In this document: positions 8,910 through 17,011 of the stretch, piece by piece
Layout: each line of letters begins with the position of its first letter
Numbering within the stretch: position 1 is the stretch's first letter
Translations under genes and position numbers: made by a program
Origin: an uncultured Eubacteriales bacterium
GTDB lineage: Bacteria > Bacillota > Clostridia > Oscillospirales > CAG-382
Direction: 5' to 3'
NCBI GenBank assembly: GCA_934446675.1
Contig: CAKSEL010000013.1
Location: 3,809-67,808 of the forward strand
Length of the DNA stretch: 64,000 nt
Notes under the pieces: model-generated
Databases searched by the model: none
Seen by the model: the letters and a program-made list of their open reading frames with translations, nothing else
What the model was told of the DNA's origin: nothing

Positions 8910-9050
8910 GCGACATAATATAATATCACTTTCTATTTTCCACGAAGCAAGTGTTTTTATCTCATGATAAAAATGCAGGCTCGTCACACCATGCTTTTGT
9001 GGAAATGTGTATTATATTGTGTCGCAGCAATGTGAGCCATGTGTTTTTTG
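8910..9050 (+). ncRNA. Structured leader RNA of unknown class
   Basis: The outer stem GCGACATAATATAATA (8910-8925) pairs with 9010-9025 over 16 bp with one U-G. A second stem TTTCCAC-g-AAGCA (8937-8949) pairs with 8992-9005. An apical hairpin TTTTTATC/GATAAAAA closes 8954-8973. An 18-nt single-stranded stretch (8974-8991) remains, with the look of an aptamer internal loop. A six-T run follows at 9044-9049. The RNA starts at the promoter-predicted base. I do not recognise a known riboswitch class. It is not 6S RNA-like, because the large symmetric bubble is missing. It could also be a MITE-like palindrome. Confidence 0.55.
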
Positions 9051-9076
9051 TGCGTGGCTTATGCTGCGCACTTTTT
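9034..9076 (+). terminator. Attenuator-like alternative hairpins before the 9.1-kb gene
   Basis: GTGCG...GCGCAC (9050-9071) followed by five Ts looks like a weak terminator. An alternative stem AGCCATG (9035-9041) with CGTGGCT (9053-9059) would use the same bases and disrupt it. Mutually exclusive hairpins between a structured leader and a ribosome site resemble an attenuator. Confidence 0.4.
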
Positions 9077-9098
9077 GTATATATGGAGATAAAAGAAA

Positions 9099-9566
9099 AT
9101 GCCGACTGAAACAATGCTGTTTTGCGGGAACCCGAAAAAGTATTCGGGAAAATTTGCGGTGCTTGCTCTTTGCGCGCTTGCTTTCACCGTCCTTTCTTTG
9201 CTTTTTAAGTCAAGTAAAAACGAAACCGTAAGTACGCTGTCTGTGTTTTTGTTTTTGCCGGCACTCTATTTCTTTCTTTGGGCTGATATTTATTTTATGC
9301 TGATAAAAAAGAGCATCTATAATAAAATTGTCATTGATAAAGATTTTACTTATATATATACGGAGTTTCACAGACAGAAAATACCGAATTCTTCAGTTGT
9401 GTCCGCAAGGATTGAACTGCATTGCATTATTTCTGACAGCGAAAATAAACCGTATTGTATATTGCCGATACTTCCCGAAAAAAACATTGTTATATCCGCG
9501 TCGGCACAGAAACAAATTCTATTTATCTTGACTGTGTGTGCGGACTTGATAATGCTTACAGCGTAA
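9099..9566 (+). CDS. Hypothetical two-helix membrane protein
   Basis: 155 aa, not recognised. Two transmembrane segments (about residues 20-37 and 46-66) are followed by a cytoplasmic-looking beta-rich tail (KIVIDKDFTYIYTE). The tail faintly recalls bacterial PH-like domains, but this is not secure. GGAGA lies about 11 bases before the ATG. The coding sequence is clearly more AT-rich than its neighbours and, with its leader RNA and promoter, is enclosed by repeats B and C. That suggests an acquired cassette. The terminator-like stem in repeat C follows 54 bp after the stop. Confidence 0.7.
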   Translation: MPTETMLFCGNPKKYSGKFAVLALCALAFTVLSLLFKSSKNETVSTLSVFLFLPALYFFLWADIYFMLIKKSIYNKIVIDKDFTYIYTEFHRQKIPNSSVVSARIELHCIISDSENKPYCILPILPEKNIVISASAQKQILFILTVCADLIMLTA

Positions 9567-9611
9567 TTTCTCAAATTTGTAAATGTAATTTCCAAAATAA
9601 AATTGATATAT

Positions 9612-10214
9612 AAAACAAAAACTCTGTGCAAATTTTTATACAATGCACAGAGTATATTTTTGTATTTAATTCAGAGCCGGCTTATACTTTTCCGCCAACC
9701 AAACATAAAACTAACATTCAGCCGTAGTCATCTCGCCGTAGGCGAGCTGGTCGTAAAGGTGTGTCCTGTTGACTGTTTGAATATATTAAGAGTAACACTT
9801 GCACCGAAAATAATTTTACTTCGTACAGGACCCCATATCCGCGCGCCTGTCGCGCGGCGATTTTGCGACACAGCTTTGTGGACAGTGCAAAATGAGGATT
9901 TTTGAGATTTCGGAGGCGTAGTTAGTTGCGGTGTGCATTTACACTCTTTAGAGTGAAATCCTCCACGTAGCCACGCTTTCGCGGCGGCGTCTGAGCCGCG
10001 AAAATCTTTTGTTTACGCTCTTTAGAGTGCGACTTTTTCGATTCCGAAAAGTCGGTGAATAGAGTTGCAAGTAGAAGTGGATTAACTCTTTTCGCCCAAA
10101 ATAAGCAACAACGGCTAAACAAAAAGTATCTTTCCACTTTTCGATTCCGAAAAGAGGGTGTAGAAAGTTGCACATGGCAGTGGATTATCTTTTTTCGCCA
10201 AAAATAATCTCCTC
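9612..10214. repeat. Mosaic intergenic repeat, copy C (reverse arm)
   Basis: Reverse orientation relative to B. The core includes hairpin CTCGCCGTAGGCGAG (9732-9746) and GTCCTGTTGACTG, then the CGCGCGCC/GGCGCGCG-type hairpin. It continues with CACTCTTTAGAGTG, the GC-rich hairpin and two successive terminal units, each with a CTTTTCGATTCCGAAAAG hairpin and a GTGGATTA/GCCCAAAA box. The right end stops about 10 bp from the stop codon of the oligogalacturonate lyase gene. Open frames inside are translations of repeat modules. Confidence 0.88.
9621..9660 (+). terminator. Terminator-like hairpin at the start of repeat C
   Basis: ACTCTGTGCA...TGCACAGAGT followed by ATATTTT. It is placed to end the transcript of the gene at 9099-9566 and duplicates the stem at 8769-8808. 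Confidence 0.7.
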
Positions 10215-10223
10215 TCAGTCCGC

Positions 10224-11387
10224 TTAAATTTTTGATACCCTCTCTAACGGAATCAAAGACTCAAACTCCGGAAGTTCCGTTATGTAGACCTGTTCGTATC
10301 CGTCGCGGTCGGAGGTAAATAATACGTGCTTTCCGTCGGGGAAAACTCTCGGGTGTACGTGGCATGACTGCGTTTTCCATGAGCTGTCGTGACGGCAGAG
10401 AGCACGCGGCTCGGAATAGTTCTGCCCATCGTACTTCCACACACGTAAATATCTGCCGGCTCTGTCGCCGTCTCCGACAATGATCTTTTCGTCAAGCGAG
10501 AACGTGTGGCCGGTGTTGTAGTTGAACGGCGCGTAAATAAGTCCCGTGTCGTCGTAATTTATGTGACCTATTATGCGCTTGTCTCCTCCGCCGCCATGAA
10601 AACCTATTCTCTTGCCGTCGGCGTACCAGTATTCGTGACCTATCGCATAGGGAGATGTGCTGCCGTCAGCATTTTGACAGGGAATGTTGCCGCATATCTT
10701 CCATACCTTGCCCGTCGTTACGTCCATTCCCCAGATTCTGTTGTCCACAAGACGCCAGCCGCCTTCGTGACAGTACGTTATCTTGGTTTCGTCGGTAGGA
10801 CTTACGTTTACATGAGCTATCCAGTAGTCCTCTTCGCGGATAACTTCGCTTCCCGAACCGTCGTTCTTAATTCTTATTATGCGGCTTAACGGTCTCGGCG
10901 CACGCAAAAATCTTTCCGACTGCGGCGGCATGTCCGCAATCCTGTAAATTGAGGTGTATACATATTCTCCGCCGCTTTTGCAGCTTATTACATGGCGTGC
11001 AAAGCCTTCGGGTATCTCGTATATCTTCTTTTCCTCAAGCGTGTGCAGGTCAACTCTCATGAGATCCCTGCCCTTTGTAAAGTATACATATCCGCCTGTT
11101 CCGTCAACTATGCCCTCGTAAAGGGAGTAGTGTCCGGGAAATTTCAATTCCGGAAGATCCGTCACCTGCGTAAACTCGTAGGTGTTGAGGTCTATGCTGT
11201 AATAGTTCTGACGTTCTCCTCTGTCGGAAAGTATGACTAACTTTGAATTGTTGTCGTACAGACTGTTGTTGGTAAAGTAGATGTGAGAGGAGTTGTATTT
11301 TCCGTTTGTTAAACGCTTTACCTTTACGCCGGTTTCCTTGTCGGTGTATTCGGTCATCTGACTTTCAAATTTCTGTCCAAGGCTCAT
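10224..11387 (-). CDS. ogl: Oligogalacturonate lyase (PL22 type)
   Basis: 387 aa. Family members cleave unsaturated and saturated digalacturonate from pectin breakdown to 5-keto-4-deoxyuronate inside the cell, using a seven-bladed propeller with a bound Mn2+. The sequence shows the family start (GQKFESQMTEYTDKETGVKV), repeated propeller strands, and conserved HVNVSPTDETKITYCHEG and IGHEYW segments that supply His ligands. No signal peptide is seen, which agrees with a cytoplasmic role. It is the last gene behind a Gfo/Idh/MocA oxidoreductase (24-bp gap). The lyase assignment is strong at family level; the substrate is inferred. Confidence 0.88.
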   Translation of the reverse strand: MSLGQKFESQMTEYTDKETGVKVKRLTNGKYNSSHIYFTNNSLYDNNSKLVILSDRGERQNYYSIDLNTYEFTQVTDLPELKFPGHYSLYEGIVDGTGGYVYFTKGRDLMRVDLHTLEEKKIYEIPEGFARHVISCKSGGEYVYTSIYRIADMPPQSERFLRAPRPLSRIIRIKNDGSGSEVIREEDYWIAHVNVSPTDETKITYCHEGGWRLVDNRIWGMDVTTGKVWKICGNIPCQNADGSTSPYAIGHEYWYADGKRIGFHGGGGDKRIIGHINYDDTGLIYAPFNYNTGHTFSLDEKIIVGDGDRAGRYLRVWKYDGQNYSEPRALCRHDSSWKTQSCHVHPRVFPDGKHVLFTSDRDGYEQVYITELPEFESLIPLERVSKI

Positions 11388-11411
11388 ATGTTTAACCTCC
11401 GTTTTTATAAT

Positions 11412-12596
11412 TTATTCGGCAAAGTCCGAAAGACTGCCGTTTCCTGTCTTGTAAATATCCGTTACGGCTCCGAAAAGTCCGTCAACATATGTCATTTTTT
11501 CCTCGGTCTTTACAAGGCTCTTTTTAACATTTTTGATTTCGGCACTTCTCTGAAGCTCGTTTATAAATCTCGTGTGAACCGCCGCCGTTTCTATTCCGCA
11601 GCGTTCGTAGCCGTTTTCAAGTCCGCGAACCGCGTCAAGTGCTATGTAGAACTTTCTTCTCTCGTTTTCATACGGATCGCCGTAGTGCTTTACGCTGCCG
11701 TCGGAAAAATATGCGACTATATCGCGCTTTACGTATTCAAGAGAACCCGACGCGTCGTCAAGAGGTTTTTCGGCGTTGCAGAAAAGCACGCGTCCTTTTT
11801 CAAACGCATAGTCAAAACAGGGATTGAGCGTTTCCTTTGTGGTGTGCGTTGCGGTAAAGCGCGCCTCAAATCCTCCGTCAAATTTGCAGATAATGTCCGC
11901 AGTGTCAAAGTTTTCTATGTTGTTTGCACGCAGCAGCGTTGCCGTGAAATCTTTGGGAGCAAGCGCCTCGTTTACCTTTGAACCCAGAACATAGAACATA
12001 TTGTGCAGATAGTGCGCCGCGGCATTGTTGGCTATGCTGTCGTATACAAGCTCGCCGGACGGCAGACTTATCTTTCCTGCCCAGCCTGTTCCTCTTGAAA
12101 AATAGTCGGCGTTTCTCGACCATACCACAAGAGTTTTGAGCGAGAGCGGCTTTCCGAAAACACCTGCCGAAATATCGGCTTTGAGATCTTCTATCGCCTT
12201 GCTGAACGACCACTGATAGCCTATGTATACGAATTTACCGGACTTGTCGCGTGCGGAAATAAGCTTTTCTATGTCTTTTTCGTCGGCGCAGAGCGGCTTT
12301 TCGCAGAGAACATTTGAGCCGTGTTCAAGCGCTGTGATTATGTGCTTTGTGTGAAACTGAATGGGAGTAGAAATTACGGTAAGATCAACGCTGCCGGTCT
12401 TGAAAAACTCCTCCATGTCGGAATATAGCTTTGCGCCGAGAGCCTTTATTTCCTCAAGCCTGTCATTTCCTTCCGGAAACGGATCGGCAACCGCGCACAG
12501 CTCTACGCCGAGCTTGTCGTAATTGTTTAGTATCTCGTTTGTTATAAGCTTTCCGTATCCGCCTATTCCGGCAAGAAGTACCTTTACCTTTTTCAT
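11412..12596 (-). CDS. Gfo/Idh/MocA family oxidoreductase
   Basis: 394 aa NAD(P)-dependent sugar or polyol dehydrogenase family. The N-terminal Rossmann fold shows VLLAGIGGYGKLI in place of the usual GxGxxG. The EKP motif (NVLCEKPLCAD near residue 100) marks the family, and the C-terminal domain is the usual beta-sheet dimerisation half. It shares a transcript with the oligogalacturonate lyase and has its own promoter and AGGAAAGGA ribosome site. By position it may oxidise or reduce a uronate or its breakdown product; this is inference. Confidence 0.9.
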   Translation of the reverse strand: MKKVKVLLAGIGGYGKLITNEILNNYDKLGVELCAVADPFPEGNDRLEEIKALGAKLYSDMEEFFKTGSVDLTVISTPIQFHTKHIITALEHGSNVLCEKPLCADEKDIEKLISARDKSGKFVYIGYQWSFSKAIEDLKADISAGVFGKPLSLKTLVVWSRNADYFSRGTGWAGKISLPSGELVYDSIANNAAAHYLHNMFYVLGSKVNEALAPKDFTATLLRANNIENFDTADIICKFDGGFEARFTATHTTKETLNPCFDYAFEKGRVLFCNAEKPLDDASGSLEYVKRDIVAYFSDGSVKHYGDPYENERRKFYIALDAVRGLENGYERCGIETAAVHTRFINELQRSAEIKNVKKSLVKTEEKMTYVDGLFGAVTDIYKTGNGSLSDFAE

Positions 12597-12645
12597 TTTT
12601 ATGCAGATCCTTTCCTATTTTTCCTGTATTACACACTCCGTTTAG

Positions 12646-12674
12646 ATTATACAAAAAAATGCAGCCGTTTTCAA
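12646..12674 (-). promoter_or_regulatory. Sigma-A promoter of the Gfo/Idh/MocA-ogl unit
   Basis: Minus strand TTGAAA (12669-12674), 17-bp spacer, TATAAT (12646-12651). The -35 and spacer overlap the terminator of the upstream FAD gene. Confidence 0.75.
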
Positions 12675-12689
12675 TAAGAAATCGGCTAC
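12653..12689 (-). terminator. Terminator of the FAD oxidoreductase gene
   Basis: Minus strand GTAGCCG pairs with CGGCTGC and is followed by a seven-T run. It shares DNA with the next promoter. Confidence 0.75.
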
Positions 12690-12715
12690 AATAATATCAA
12701 TATCGTACATTAAAT

Positions 12716-13915
12716 CTATGCGTGGAGCTTTACGCCTGCACTTACGAGTCTTTTCTGAAGTTCTTTTATATCCGCATTCTCAAAGCTGTCAGAAATAATC
12801 GCCGCGGCAGTGCCGGCAGCCTCTCCCGAAACCGCGCAGACCGGGATAACGCGCGTGACGTCCCACATATTGTCGTCACTCGACACGCAGCGTCCCGCGC
12901 AGATAAGATTTTTTACCTCTTTTCCGTACAGCGACGAGAACGGCATCTCGTACACCGGTCCTCTCTTTCTCCAGTCGGAGAACATACCCACGCTGTCGTC
13001 AAAGGTCTTTCCTATCTCCTTGTCGCACATTGTATAAACGCCGCATATGCGCCTTGTCATTCTTATCTGCGGAATTGTCGGCAGAGTTACGGGCATTGTC
13101 GAAGAATCCGTCTGCTTTCTCTTTAAAATATCGCGCAGAATAAAGGAGTGTGCCGTAATCGTCATCTCGCTGTTTTCCATGCCGTCAAGTCCGGTATAGC
13201 GTCTGTCTACAAGCGCCGTCGTGCTCTTGCCGGATTCAATATCTTCCGCCGAGTCCGAACAGCCTATTACGTTAAGCCTTACCTTTTCGGAATCCGAATA
13301 TGTATAGTTCCACGCCGCAAGGCTGTTGCCCATCTTGAAAATCTCGGTCTTTTCTCCCGACATTTCGGCAATATCCGCGTCACCCGTGCAGTCGATAACG
13401 CACTTTTCAACCTCAACCGCGCTTCTGCCCGACTTGTTTTCTATAAGCACGTGAGTAATTCTGTCCCCATCCTTTGCGACCGCGCAGACCGACGTTCCGT
13501 ACAAAATTTTTACGCCTGCGTCCGTCAGCAGCTTTTCGGCAAGCAGCGCGAACATTCCGGGATTGTAGCGCACTCTGTAACGCTGTTCTTTTCTCTTTTC
13601 GATATTCTGATTTTCTCCGAGCCAAGCGTCGGGAAAGTCTGCCTCGGCGCCGTATTTTATAGAGAGTTTCAATAATTCCTCAGCTATTCCGAACGATACC
13701 TGAGTTCCGTTTCCGTCGCAAAGAGGAAGATAATACGTAACTATTCCGGCAGTACCCAGACCTCCGAGGATAAATTCTTTTTCGCAGAGCAGTACGTCAG
13801 CACCGCCTCGCGCTGCGGCAAGAGCCGCGGAAATTCCCGCAAATCCTCCGCCCGCAACAAAACAGCCGCATTTATATCTCACCGGAGACGAAAGATTTTC
13901 CTTTATATTTTCCAT
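12716..13915 (-). CDS. FAD-dependent oxidoreductase
   Basis: 399 aa flavoprotein of the FAD_oxidored family, often found in polysaccharide-use loci of gut bacteria. The N-terminal dinucleotide fold is FVAGGGFAGISAALAAARGG (about residue 19). DCTGDADIAEMSG near 165 and the C-terminal VIPVCAVSGEAAGTAAA segment are typical flavin-binding parts. No signal peptide is seen. GGGAGG lies about 8 bases before the ATG. It is upstream of, and same strand as, the oxidoreductase and pectin-type lyase, but a terminator and promoter separate them. The substrate is unknown. Confidence 0.88.
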   Translation of the reverse strand: MENIKENLSSPVRYKCGCFVAGGGFAGISAALAAARGGADVLLCEKEFILGGLGTAGIVTYYLPLCDGNGTQVSFGIAEELLKLSIKYGAEADFPDAWLGENQNIEKRKEQRYRVRYNPGMFALLAEKLLTDAGVKILYGTSVCAVAKDGDRITHVLIENKSGRSAVEVEKCVIDCTGDADIAEMSGEKTEIFKMGNSLAAWNYTYSDSEKVRLNVIGCSDSAEDIESGKSTTALVDRRYTGLDGMENSEMTITAHSFILRDILKRKQTDSSTMPVTLPTIPQIRMTRRICGVYTMCDKEIGKTFDDSVGMFSDWRKRGPVYEMPFSSLYGKEVKNLICAGRCVSSDDNMWDVTRVIPVCAVSGEAAGTAAAIISDSFENADIKELQKRLVSAGVKLHA

Positions 13916-13962
13916 AATTTACCTCCCATTTTCAAAAGCATCTGCGTATAGTTTACTCCCTA

Positions 13963-13978
13963 TTGACTTTTATGTCAA
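13963..13978. promoter_or_regulatory. Inverted repeat TTGAC-N6-GTCAA upstream of the FAD gene
   Basis: A 16-bp site with 5-bp perfect arms lies about 50 bp before the flavoprotein start. TTGACA on the minus strand could also be part of a promoter, with TATACG downstream but a 22-bp spacer. It may be an operator for the uronate-type operon; no regulator gene is adjacent. Confidence 0.35.
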
Positions 13979-14051
13979 GTGAAAAACAAACATCAAAATA
14001 TAGTTTTCAGAACAAAAGGCAACCGTCTGCGCACCGGAGTTTTTTTGCGGC

Positions 14052-14321
14052 TTATCCGTTGTTTTTCGCTTTATCAAGCTTGATTACGGCGTCCGCGAAC
14101 AATCCTCCGCCGACGACCAGCACAAAGGAGATAGCCGCATACCGCAGACATTCCGAAATCATCTTTGCATACATGACTCTCTCTATTCCAGACAGCCCGT
14201 AATTCTTTGCCGCGTTCAAAGCAAGCAGTACCAGTATGTAAAGTATCAGCGACAAACCTATTTTTAAGAATTTCTGCGCAGTCTTTTCCATATTTTCGAT
14301 TTTTTCAAGTGCTTTTTTCAT
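14052..14321 (-). CDS. Small two-helix membrane protein
   Basis: 89 aa, not recognised. A basic/charged N-terminus (MKKALEKIENMEKTAQK) precedes a hydrophobic helix (about 22-37) and a second one (about 62-80) rich in V and G. GGAGGT lies 7 bases before the ATG, which supports real translation. It is divergent from nrdR and stands alone between nrdR and the FAD gene. Possibly an accessory membrane protein; nothing in the sequence says what it does. Confidence 0.65.
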   Translation of the reverse strand: MKKALEKIENMEKTAQKFLKIGLSLILYILVLLALNAAKNYGLSGIERVMYAKMISECLRYAAISFVLVVGGGLFADAVIKLDKAKNNG

Positions 14322-14380
14322 ATTTTACCTCCGAAATTTTGTGTTTTCATTGTTTATTGCCGTGTGTTTTTTGATTTTTC

Positions 14381-14409
14381 TTGCAAAGAATAAAAATCTG
14401 TGATATACT
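14381..14409 (+). promoter_or_regulatory. Promoter of nrdR
   Basis: TTGCAA (14381-14386), 17-bp spacer, TATACT (14404-14409), about 60 bp before the nrdR start. Confidence 0.65.
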
Positions 14410-14471
14410 GTAATAAAATATATGTTCCGGAAATTAAATCCGATTTTTTACCCGAAAGGAAGTGCCAAGCC

Positions 14472-14933
14472 ATGAAATGTCCGGCATGCGGACACCTTGA
14501 AAGCAAGGTTCTCGATTCGCGCCCTGCAAACGAAGGCGCAAGTATAAGAAGAAGACGCGAGTGTCTCAGCTGTCAGAAACGCTTTACCACTTTTGAGACC
14601 ATAGAAAACGTATCGTTTATGGTCGTAAAGAAAGACAAGACAAGAGAAAGCTTTGACAAGATGAAAATTAAGAACGGCATGGTCAGAGCCTGCGAAAAGC
14701 GTCCCGTCACCATGACGCAGATAGAAAACGCGGTGTCCGAAATAGAGCAGACGCTGCTGTCAAGCATGAAGAACGAGGTCACGTCCACCGAGATAGGCGA
14801 GCTTGTAATGGAAAAGTTAAAGGCTCTCGACGAGGTTTCATACGTGCGTTTTGCGTCGGTCTACCGCCAGTTCAAGGACATCACCACCTTCCGCGACGAG
14901 CTTAACAAGCTGCTTGACGACGCGGAAAAGTAA
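14472..14933 (+). CDS. nrdR: Transcriptional repressor NrdR
   Basis: 153 aa, normal length. NrdR senses ATP/dATP and represses ribonucleotide reductase genes at NrdR boxes. The N-terminal zinc ribbon is CPACGHLESKVLDSR...CLSCQKRFTTFE, and the ATP-cone spans about residues 50-140 (VVKKDKTRESFDKMKI). I chose the ATG at 14472, which gives the invariant MKCPxC start and has AAAGGAAG about 10 bases upstream; the longer in-frame start is inside the promoter region. Transcription ends at a bidirectional terminator shared with the gene opposite. Confidence 0.96.
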   Translation: MKCPACGHLESKVLDSRPANEGASIRRRRECLSCQKRFTTFETIENVSFMVVKKDKTRESFDKMKIKNGMVRACEKRPVTMTQIENAVSEIEQTLLSSMKNEVTSTEIGELVMEKLKALDEVSYVRFASVYRQFKDITTFRDELNKLLDDAEK

Positions 14934-14953
14934 CAGTAAATCTCACAACAAAA

Positions 14954-15001
14954 AACAGCTTAGTGCGACAGAGAAGAAAATCGTACCAAGCTGTTATTTT
15001 T
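14954..15001. terminator. Bidirectional terminator between nrdR and the LytM-domain gene
   Basis: AACAGCTT and AAGCTGTT form an 8-bp stem, extended by GTxCGA/TCGxAC inside. T-rich tracts follow on both strands. Confidence 0.8.
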
Positions 15002-15018
15002 ATTTTATTTTTGTTTTA

Positions 15019-16686
15019 TCAGAAATTAATTCCGAATCTGCACGGGCTTGACGGATCTATGAATACACCGCCGGCGCTTACGCCAAAGTATACCATAGTC
15101 ACTTTGTTTCCGGCAGAGTTGCACGCAAACCCCGTAGAACCTGCCGCACCCAGCACGGTTTCAGCCGTTACGCTGTCGCCTGCGTTTACGCTTATATCGG
15201 ACAGATGTCCGTACCAGCTGAGCACTCCGCTGCCGTGATCCACAACAACGGTCTTTCCGGTAAGAGTAAGCTCGCCCGCAAATATGACCTTGCCCGAATT
15301 TGCCGCCGTTACCTGAGAGCCGGCAGACGCCGCAAGCTCTGTTCCGTCAAACGTATACGCCGTGGAATACAGGCTCTTTACGTCAACGCCCGTGCCGTAC
15401 TTAAATCCGCCCGAAACGGTATCCGAACTCTTTGTGGGATATGCGAACTTTCCTGTCCAGAGCTGAGAATTTTCGCTCTTTGCGCTAAGCTCGGACAGCG
15501 TGTTCTTCCACTGTTCAAAGCCGTCGCTTGTAAAGGCACTCTGCAAGGTTTCGTCCGTTACTATAACGGTCTGCGAACCGAAAGTCCTTGACGGTTCCTT
15601 TACCGAAACATCGACTGTCTGAACATTGCCGTCCTCGGTAGAAAGCGTCAGCGTATGAGTTCCGACGGTGCTTACCGCAGACAGCGGAACAAACGCAAAT
15701 TTAATTCCCTCGTCGGTCTTGTCGTAGACCTTTGCCGGAGTCGGTATTCCGAGGTCGTTGTCTATATTAAGGCTTTCGCCGTCGTTGAAGTCGGAAATAC
15801 GAAGTATTGTAAAGTCGCCCTTGGGCAGCGCATGGTCGTCTACGACGGAATATGTCGGGTCTATATCGTAGAGCGCGGAGAGTTTATACGTCAGCGTTCC
15901 GCTGTACTGCGAATCTTCAAGCTCATACCACTCCGCAACCAGCGTCATATCAAGCTTTGTATCGGATTTATAGGAGAACGCCTCGGCAAGGTTTTCGGGC
16001 GTGCCGTCAAACTCTGTCTTTTCTCCGTTTGTCACGGTTATCTTAATGCTGTCGGGTTCTCTGTCGAACACAAAGTTTCCTACGTCCGAACTGTTGAACT
16101 TTACAACGGGATTTGACACGTTTCTGTCGGAATTTGCCTCGACGTCGCTGCCGTCAAGAGCCTTATATTTCCAGTTGTACGTGCCGGATTTGAGCGTTAT
16201 CTGCTTTCCCGAGCGCTCATATGTAAGCACCGGCAGGAAGCTTGCCTGATTTACGTCGCCGAACTCGCTTCTCACAAGCAGATTTTTTGCGTTTTCGGGA
16301 TCCATCATAAAGTATCTGCCCTCTGCGGTCTTATATATGCAGTCGTTCTCGTCCTCAAGCATATAAAGGCTGTACGAAACGGTAGAGCCGTCGCTCTCGG
16401 TAAAGGTTATCTCATACGGAGTTTCCTCGTCGAAATTTCTGAACGCCGCGTCTATCTCTGTCGCGTTCTTAGTTATGTCGGAATAAACCGACAGCGACTG
16501 CTCGTCGGTAAATGTGTTGGACGAGCCGTTTATACTTACGGTAAGGCTCTGCACCGCGTTCCTTTCGACAGCATTGGGATCTATTCTTTTAACAAGTATC
16601 GCAGCCGCGATAAGCGGTATGCACAGAAGCAGACTTACGGCAATGCGCGCCGATTTGTTTTTCGGAAAAAATGTATCGTTGTTCAA
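15019..16686 (-). CDS. Membrane-anchored protein with degenerate M23/LytM domain
   Basis: 555 aa, TTG start with AAAGGA about 10 bases upstream. One N-terminal transmembrane anchor (about 12-30) precedes a long extracytoplasmic region with beta-rich repeats, and a C-terminal M23 (LytM) domain spans about 420-550. The core is recognisable: GKVIFAGELTLTGKTV, VVDHGSGVLSWYGHLSDISV, then a G-TG turn. The zinc ligands are mostly gone: the HxGxD site reads KYGTGVDV, and the terminal HxH reads TMVYFGV. It is therefore probably a non-enzymatic binder or regulator, as in EnvC/SpoIIQ-like proteins, rather than a hydrolase. It is much longer than SpoIIQ, so I leave it unnamed. Confidence 0.85.
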   Translation of the reverse strand: MNNDTFFPKNKSARIAVSLLLCIPLIAAAILVKRIDPNAVERNAVQSLTVSINGSSNTFTDEQSLSVYSDITKNATEIDAAFRNFDEETPYEITFTESDGSTVSYSLYMLEDENDCIYKTAEGRYFMMDPENAKNLLVRSEFGDVNQASFLPVLTYERSGKQITLKSGTYNWKYKALDGSDVEANSDRNVSNPVVKFNSSDVGNFVFDREPDSIKITVTNGEKTEFDGTPENLAEAFSYKSDTKLDMTLVAEWYELEDSQYSGTLTYKLSALYDIDPTYSVVDDHALPKGDFTILRISDFNDGESLNIDNDLGIPTPAKVYDKTDEGIKFAFVPLSAVSTVGTHTLTLSTEDGNVQTVDVSVKEPSRTFGSQTVIVTDETLQSAFTSDGFEQWKNTLSELSAKSENSQLWTGKFAYPTKSSDTVSGGFKYGTGVDVKSLYSTAYTFDGTELAASAGSQVTAANSGKVIFAGELTLTGKTVVVDHGSGVLSWYGHLSDISVNAGDSVTAETVLGAAGSTGFACNSAGNKVTMVYFGVSAGGVFIDPSSPCRFGINF

Positions 16687-16739
16687 GAGTCTACGTTCCT
16701 TTCACTGTAATATTATCGGATATACAAATATACAAGTAT

Positions 16740-16769
16740 ATTATACAATTTTTTGCCGTATTCGTCAAT
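16740..16769 (-). promoter_or_regulatory. Promoter of the LytM-domain gene
   Basis: Minus strand TTGACG (16764-16769), 18-bp spacer, TATAAT (16740-16745), about 55 bp before the TTG start. Confidence 0.7.
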
Positions 16770-16976
16770 ATCTTTTTAAGTATTTGCAGCCGGAAACAAA
16801 AACACCTTGCACCAGATTACGGAACAGGCGGAAATTTGTGAAAATACCGCGCCGCCGTTAAAAAGCCGTGTGCAAACACATAGGGTCCTGCAAAAATGCG
16901 CCGCGGATAAACTTACGGCGTCTGTACTTTTCCTCAAAGCGCGTAACGCAAAGAGCCGCACGGCATAAAATACCGT

Positions 16977-16995
16977 GAGAAGCATTTTACTTCTC
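16977..16995 (+). promoter_or_regulatory. Perfect hairpin abutting the rubrerythrin ribosome site
   Basis: GAGAAG-cattttA-CTTCTC ends one base before the AGAAAGG site. A smaller stem ACGG...CCGT sits directly upstream. The pair could affect initiation or protect the mRNA 5' end. The rest of the 16.69-17.01 kb gap holds the divergent promoter and no gene; no clear forward promoter was found. Confidence 0.4.
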
Positions 16996-17011
16996 AGAAA
17001 GGAAAATCAAT

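Noticed and set aside
8910..9050. 6S RNA
   Set aside because: It is a long-stem RNA of moderate length, but the large symmetric open-promoter-like bubble is absent.
8272..10214. Insertion sequence or integron
   Set aside because: No transposase, integrase or attC-like site is seen in or near repeats B and C.
15019..16686. Naming the LytM-domain protein SpoIIQ
   Set aside because: It is twice the usual length and there is no spoIIIA-type or other sporulation neighbour to support it.
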